Assembly: GCF_013386825.1 (NCBI RefSeq)
Contig: NZ_JACARC010000042.1
Location: 44,034 to 108,033, forward strand
Direction of reading: 5' to 3'
Length of the DNA: 64,000 nt
Source: Pseudomonas sp. IPO3778
GTDB lineage: Bacteria > Pseudomonadota > Gammaproteobacteria > Pseudomonadales > Pseudomonadaceae
Shown here: piece by piece, positions 59,607 through 64,000 of the stretch
Position numbering within the stretch: position 1 is the first letter of the stretch
How the letters are laid out: each line of letters starts with the position of its first letter
The notes under the pieces: model-generated
What the model was told of the DNA's origin: nothing
The model's database searches: none
What the model saw: only the letters and a program-made list of their open reading frames with translations
Position numbers and translations under genes: made by a program

Positions 59607-60479
59607 TTAAACCTTGCCTCCAGGCAACTCAATCCGCTCACTTTCCCCCGGCACCGTCGGCCAATCCCCGGCTGCCCAACGCTGCCGAGCCTGCTCGATC
59701 AGCGCCGGATCACTCGCGACAAGATTCCAGTTAATCCGCCGTGGCCCATCCAGCGCCGCGCCACCGAACACCACCAGGTGGCAATCGGTCTCGGCAAACA
59801 GCGCACTACTCTCGCCTGCCGACAACACCACCAGGCTATGTGCCTCCAACCCCTCACCGTCCAACTGCGCCTCACCCTCCAGCACATACACCGCCCGTTC
59901 TTCATGCTCATCAGGGATCAGCAGCGTGGTGGCCGTCTGCATCCGCACTTCGGCATACAGCGTGGGCGATAACACCGGCACCGGCGATACCAGGCAAAAG
60001 CCGCTGCCAGCAATCAGGCGAATCTGCACCCCAAGGTTGTCACTCACCGGCAAGCTGGCGGCAGGGTGATGGCTGTAATGCCCAGGCCCTTGTTCGTGTG
60101 CCTTGGGGGACGCCAACCACACTTGCAGCCCGTGCAGGCTGAAACCACTGGCCTTGAGCGCTTCGGGGCTGCGTTCAACGTGGGCAATGGCGCTGCCGGC
60201 CGTCATCCAGCTGACATCCCCGGCTTTCACCACTTGGTCGGACCCCAGGCTGTCCTTATGCAGGAGTTCGCCTTCAAACAAGTAGGTCAGGGTGGAGAGG
60301 CCGATATGCGGATGCTGGCGAATGTTCATGCCGGTGCCAGGGGCGTAGCGGGTGTGCAGCATATGGTCGAAAAACACGAAAGGCCCGACGCTGCGGCATT
60401 GCCGGGAAGGCAATGGGCGCAGGATCGGTTGCCCTTCGACATCTTCGGCGCGCGGGCGGATCACGGTCACTGTGGTCAT
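59607..60479 (-). CDS. Pirin-family cupin protein
   Basis: This 290-residue bicupin has the N-terminal pirin signature VGPFVFFDHML near residues 29-39 and metal ligands in RQHPHIGLSTLTYLFEG (H57, H59 region), with a later HVERS. The C-terminal cupin lacks clear ligands. Pirins are iron proteins, some with quercetin dioxygenase activity; the role here is unknown. It converges on the DLH gene. Confidence 0.9.
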   Translation of the reverse strand: MTTVTVIRPRAEDVEGQPILRPLPSRQCRSVGPFVFFDHMLHTRYAPGTGMNIRQHPHIGLSTLTYLFEGELLHKDSLGSDQVVKAGDVSWMTAGSAIAHVERSPEALKASGFSLHGLQVWLASPKAHEQGPGHYSHHPAASLPVSDNLGVQIRLIAGSGFCLVSPVPVLSPTLYAEVRMQTATTLLIPDEHEERAVYVLEGEAQLDGEGLEAHSLVVLSAGESSALFAETDCHLVVFGGAALDGPRRINWNLVASDPALIEQARQRWAAGDWPTVPGESERIELPGGKV

Positions 60480-60544
60480 GGTGCGTCCCAGTCTGAGCGG
60501 GTTAGAGGCTAGGTGAGCATAACCCGCTCGACGGGACGTTGCCG

Positions 60545-60961
60545 CTACTGGCTGAAGGCGCCTTCCGAGAGCTTGGTCTCGATGGTGACTTCGGCCGTGG
60601 TCATCAGCTTGTGCACCGGGCAGCGATCCGCCACGCGGTGCAGCTCATCGCGCTGTTCGTCGGTGAGTACGCCCTTGAGGGTCAGTTTGACATTGAGCGT
60701 GTATTTGCCTTTTTGCTCTTCGGTGCTGTCATGGGTGACTTCCACGGTGACACCGGTGAGGGGAATGTCTTTTTTCTGGGCGTAGAGCTTGACGGTCAGG
60801 GCCTTGCACGACGCCAGGGCGGCATCGAAGTAATCGTGGGGAGAGGGCGCCGAGTCGTCGCCACCCAGGCTCTTGGGCAGGTCGGTAAACAGCTCATGGT
60901 TATTGATGTTGACGCTGTGGCGGAAGTTTTCGGCGTTCAGCGTGTTCACGGTAACAGGCAT
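60545..60961 (-). CDS. OsmC-family peroxide-reducing protein
   Basis: This 138-residue OsmC/Ohr-like protein has catalytic cysteines in ALASCKALTVK (near residue 53) and DRCPVHKLM (near 118), the usual two-Cys arrangement, with the upstream PSPHDYFDAALASC helix typical of the YhfA/OsmC branch rather than Ohr. The start MPVTVNTLNAEN at 60961 is chosen over 60973. It is probably involved in hydroperoxide defence. Confidence 0.88.
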   Translation of the reverse strand: MPVTVNTLNAENFRHSVNINNHELFTDLPKSLGGDDSAPSPHDYFDAALASCKALTVKLYAQKKDIPLTGVTVEVTHDSTEEQKGKYTLNVKLTLKGVLTDEQRDELHRVADRCPVHKLMTTAEVTIETKLSEGAFSQ

Positions 60962-61101
60962 GGCAAACCTCACAGGGTGGCAGGAAGAAGGTCATGCAGT
61001 TATAGAGCATGCTGGCACTCTGGTGTTCCCTGTTGTTTATCGCTGAACCCGCAAGTGGGGCTTGAGGTCTACCTTCATTAGCCCTTGTTTGAGAGGCCGC
61101 T

Positions 61102-62106
61102 GTGCGCCGGACCTGCCTGAGTATTGCCCTGTTGCTGGCCACCGCAAGCCTCGCGGTGCACGCCCGCGACTATGCCTACAGCGATGCACACCTGCACTAC
61201 GTCGACTTCTTCCAGGAGTCGGCAGGCATGGACAAATTGCTCAAGGCTATGGCCGATAATCGTATCGAGCACGTGATGATTTCCGGCATCCCCGTGGCCA
61301 AGAAATGGCATGAAGACGAACCCAAGCGCCCGCGCTATTACGCCGGTGACGACGCCGATGCCTATTGGTACAGCGCCACTGACGTATTTGTCGCCGACGC
61401 GGTGAATAAACTGACCCCGGAGCAACGCCAGCGCTTTCACCCATTCCTCAGCGGTTTCAACCCCAACGACAAAAACGCGGCGTCCCACATCCAGCGCATG
61501 CTCGACCTCAATCCGGGGCTGTGGCAGGGCATCGGCGAAGTCTTCACCCGTCACGATGACCTGACTGCGCTGACCTCCGGCGACACCCCAAGGGCCAATA
61601 ACGAGGCGATGACCCGCATCTATCACCTGGCGGCAGAGAACGACTTGCCGGTGTTGGTGCACTCCAACATCACTTCCAAGCGTGAGAAAAATCCGTTGTA
61701 CCTGGCGGAGATGGAAGAGCCGCTGCGCAACCACCCCCATACCCGGTTTATCTGGGCCCACGCGGGCAGCAGCATGGAAATCCACCGCCACCAGACGCAG
61801 ATGGATTTCTTGCTGCCAACCCTGGCGCGCATGCTGGAGGCTTATCCCAACCTGTACGTGGACCTGTCCTGGAGCGTGCTCACGCCTTACTTGCTGGATG
61901 AGGCGGGAACGCCGCGGCCTGAGTGGGTAAAGCTGGTAGAGCGCTTCCCGGACCGTTTCATGCTTGGTTCAGACGTTGTAGGGCGCTTCAACAAGCTCGG
62001 TCAGGAAATGCGTAGCTTCGATCCGTTCCTCGATGCGTTGCCTGAGGACGTGGCCAGAAAGGTGGCCCGGGACAACTTCCTGGCGATTTTGCCCAAGCCC
62101 CGGTGA
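61102..62106 (+). CDS. Exported amidohydrolase (TIM-barrel, amidohydrolase-2 type)
   Basis: This 334-residue protein has a signal peptide ending VHA before RDYAYSDAHLHYVDF. The HxH metal motif is DAHLH near residue 28, further His ligands are VLVHSNI and WAHAGSS, and the late acid is LGSDVVG. It fits a periplasmic member of the amidohydrolase_2 family. The start is GTG at 61102. The substrate is unknown; periplasmic localisation is unusual for this family, whose known members are mostly cytosolic decarboxylases or lactonases. Confidence 0.82.
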   Translation: MRRTCLSIALLLATASLAVHARDYAYSDAHLHYVDFFQESAGMDKLLKAMADNRIEHVMISGIPVAKKWHEDEPKRPRYYAGDDADAYWYSATDVFVADAVNKLTPEQRQRFHPFLSGFNPNDKNAASHIQRMLDLNPGLWQGIGEVFTRHDDLTALTSGDTPRANNEAMTRIYHLAAENDLPVLVHSNITSKREKNPLYLAEMEEPLRNHPHTRFIWAHAGSSMEIHRHQTQMDFLLPTLARMLEAYPNLYVDLSWSVLTPYLLDEAGTPRPEWVKLVERFPDRFMLGSDVVGRFNKLGQEMRSFDPFLDALPEDVARKVARDNFLAILPKPR

Positions 62107-62254
62107 TGGGAGGCGCTGAATCGCTACAGCCGGAGCAGGGCGATCACGGGGTGTTTTGATATCGCGTTTTCGTCTTACGCAAAAGCACCGACTCGCCGAT
62201 ACCTTTCAAGAGCCCGTTGCAGGTGGATGCAGCGCTTTTGGAAGGATTCCGAGC

Positions 62255-63880
62255 ATGAATATCAGAAGTCTTAACATTGCCCCACGCGCCGGCCTGGGGT
62301 TTGGGTTGCTGGCGCTGATGGTGTTTGCCCTGGGCGGTTTCGCCTTGTTGCAGATGGCCAATATGCGCCATCAATCGGACCAGGTGGAAAACAACTGGCT
62401 GCCCAGCGTGATGGCGGTCGGCGAGATGAATCAGGACCTGCTGCGGGTACGGGCCCTGACGTTGCGCTTGTTGCTAAACCGCGACCCACAGGCGATCACG
62501 CAGAATGAACAGAAAATCACCGAACTCAAAAGCGGCTTGCACAAGGCCCAGGCCCTGTATGAAGGCTTGATTGTGCTGCCCGAAGAACGCGCGCTGTTCG
62601 ATCGTTTCAAGGCCGAGGAGGGGCGCTATCTGCAACGCCAGGAGGAGGTGATGGCGTTTTCCCAGGCCAATCAGCTGGAAGACGCGATCAAGGTGGTCAA
62701 CGGCGAGATGAACCAGTTGGCCGATGCGTTGGCCGGTACCCTGCGTGAGCTGGTGACCCTCAACAAGGTCAGCGCCAATCAGGCGGCGAGCCTGGCGCAA
62801 AGCGTATTCAGCCAATCGCGCAGTTGGGTGGCCGGCATGATTGTGGTCACGGCGTTGGTCACCATTGGCCTGGCGTTGCTGCTGACCCGGAGTATCGTGC
62901 TGCCGTTGTCCCAGTCGCTGAAAGTCGCCCAGGGTGTGGCCAGCGGTGACCTGACCGGCGTGATTACGGTGAGTGGCAAGGATGAACCGGCGCGTCTGCA
63001 GCAGGCGTTGAAAAGCATGCAGGAGAGCCTGCGGGAAACCATTCGGCGCATTTCCGATTCGTCCAGTCAACTGGCGTCGGCTTCCGAAGAACTCAGTTGC
63101 GTGACCGAAGACGCCACCCGTGGTCTGCATCAGCAAAGCCAGGAAATCGAACAGGCGGCCACCGCGGTGAATCAGATGACGGCGGCGGTGGAGGAGGTGG
63201 CGAGCAATGCGGTGGCCACTTCGCAGGCGTCCCAGGAGTCGGACCGTATTGCCCAGCATGGCCGGGAGCAGGTGCATCAGACGGTGTTGTCGATTGAGTC
63301 CCTGGCTGACGATGTGACGGCTAATGCGATGCAGGTGGGGGACCTGGCGCAGAAGGTGTATGGCATCAGCAAGGTGCTGGATGTGATTCGCTCGATTGCC
63401 GAGCAGACCAATTTGCTGGCGTTGAATGCGGCCATTGAAGCTGCGCGGGCCGGGGATGCGGGGCGTGGGTTTGCGGTGGTGGCGGATGAGGTGCGGGCGC
63501 TGGCCCATCGTACGCAGCAGTCGACCCAGGAGATTGAGCAGATGATCAGTGGGATTCAGCAGGGGACTGATCAGGCGGTCAGTTCGATGCAGCAGAGCAA
63601 CACCCGGGCGCGGTCGACGCTGGATATTGCCAAGTCGGCGGGTACGGCGCTGGAGGCGATTGCTTCGGCGTTTACCTTGATCAACGAGCGCAACCTGGTG
63701 ATTGCCAGTGCCTCGGAAGAGCAGGCGGCGGTGGCGCGGGAGGTGGATCGTAATTTGATGAATATTCGCGATTTGGCGCAGCAGACGTCGGCGGGGGCGA
63801 ATCAGACGAGTGCGGCGAGCCAGGAGTTGTCGCGGTTGGCGGTGGACCTTAACACCATGGTCGCTAGGTTTTCGGTTTAG
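62255..63880 (+). CDS. Methyl-accepting chemotaxis protein (4HB type)
   Basis: This 541-residue chemoreceptor has a first membrane helix at about residues 13-33, a periplasmic four-helix-bundle sensing domain to about 190, a second membrane helix, a HAMP domain, and a signalling domain. The tip is SIAEQTNLLALNAAIEAARAGDAGRGFAVVADEVR near residue 385. No CheR-binding pentapeptide is seen at the C-terminus. The start at 62255 (MNIRSLNIAPRAG) is chosen over a frame from 62156. Ligand unknown. Confidence 0.93.
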   Translation: MNIRSLNIAPRAGLGFGLLALMVFALGGFALLQMANMRHQSDQVENNWLPSVMAVGEMNQDLLRVRALTLRLLLNRDPQAITQNEQKITELKSGLHKAQALYEGLIVLPEERALFDRFKAEEGRYLQRQEEVMAFSQANQLEDAIKVVNGEMNQLADALAGTLRELVTLNKVSANQAASLAQSVFSQSRSWVAGMIVVTALVTIGLALLLTRSIVLPLSQSLKVAQGVASGDLTGVITVSGKDEPARLQQALKSMQESLRETIRRISDSSSQLASASEELSCVTEDATRGLHQQSQEIEQAATAVNQMTAAVEEVASNAVATSQASQESDRIAQHGREQVHQTVLSIESLADDVTANAMQVGDLAQKVYGISKVLDVIRSIAEQTNLLALNAAIEAARAGDAGRGFAVVADEVRALAHRTQQSTQEIEQMISGIQQGTDQAVSSMQQSNTRARSTLDIAKSAGTALEAIASAFTLINERNLVIASASEEQAAVAREVDRNLMNIRDLAQQTSAGANQTSAASQELSRLAVDLNTMVARFSV

Positions 63881-63889
63881 GGGGTGGGG

Positions 63890-64000
63890 TTGTTGGAACG
63901 TGTACATATCCGTTGCTGCGGTAACGGCGGCTTAGGGTTCCGCTCTTACAGCGGGTCACTTTTGGCAAACGCCCCAAAAGTAACCAAAAGGTCTTTGCCC
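63890..64000. repeat. Start of a dispersed Pseudomonas intergenic repeat (cut by window end)
   Basis: The stretch around GTGTACATATCCGTTGCTG, GTTCCGCTCTTACAGCGGG, CAAACGCCCCAAAAGTAACC is one I recognise as a recurring intergenic sequence in fluorescens-group genomes. It continues past the window. It has no reliable coding frame here. The identification rests on memory, not on a search. Confidence 0.65.

Overview
The window is a high-GC, gene-dense stretch of chromosome from a Pseudomonas of the fluorescens group. This is inferred from close family resemblance of the core genes (sdhCDAB-sucAB-lpd-sucCD, gltA, htpG, the glyoxylate carboligase cluster and muxABC-opmB), from many Pseudomonas-type REP palindromes with the core GTGGGAGC-GGCTTGC, and from a RAYT gene that goes with them. 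I see no phage, plasmid, integron, CRISPR array, tRNA or rRNA. This is mostly ordinary housekeeping chromosome, and the unusual signal lies between the genes.

Layout. 1-4290: 3' part of a carbon-phosphorus lyase operon (phnJ'KLMNP) with coupled or overlapping genes. 4290-7452: a REPIN, a 42-bp phnP-like relic, a LysR regulator, a hicAB toxin-antitoxin pair and an MFS exporter. 7630-11256: a periplasmic two-repeat protein, a sulfate-binding protein, a potassium-channel-like protein with a C-terminal zinc ribbon, and a urea transporter. 11378-18563: the glyoxylate/glycerate route gcl-hyi-glxR-ttuD-pyk (minus strand) with a divergent glcG-like gene. The shared gcl/glcG region carries two identical TTGTATACAA palindromes. 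18583-19328: a RAYT flanked by REP sequences. 19332-28930: a TetR regulator divergent from muxABC-opmB. 29026-34201: a GlxA/AraC regulator, a FUSC-type transporter preceded by a 39-bp dyad, MlaA and a paired alpha/beta hydrolase. 34439-39848: a small membrane protein, a membrane GH17 glucanase, a betaine-binding protein, and DUF485-actP. 40210-53253: gltA divergent from the large TCA block sdhCDAB-sucAB-lpd-sucCD. 53705-64000: brnQ, a small lipoprotein, two tandem hotdog thioesterases, htpG, a dienelactone hydrolase, a pirin, an OsmC protein, a periplasmic amidohydrolase, a chemoreceptor, and the start of a dispersed repeat.

How the genes work together. The phn genes finish C-P bond cleavage and recycle the ribosyl product. 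The gcl cluster turns glyoxylate into tartronate semialdehyde, glycerate and, through pyruvate kinase, pyruvate. ActP and its small partner import acetate, while gltA, sdh and suc encode citrate synthase, succinate dehydrogenase, 2-oxoglutarate dehydrogenase and succinyl-CoA synthetase, a near-contiguous TCA module. muxABC-opmB encodes a complete tripartite efflux pump.

The points most worth checking are: REPINs inserted in other REP palindromes (8264-8386 and 53337-53462) and one REP broken by a 14-bp insert at its tip; the RAYT locus; the phnP relic whose only differences are synonymous; REPINs between genes of the glycerate operon; the paired TTGTATACAA sites; the 39-bp dyad before the FUSC gene; and a 134-bp palindromic element sandwiched between two copies of a terminator. 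I did not find a clearly new multi-gene system.
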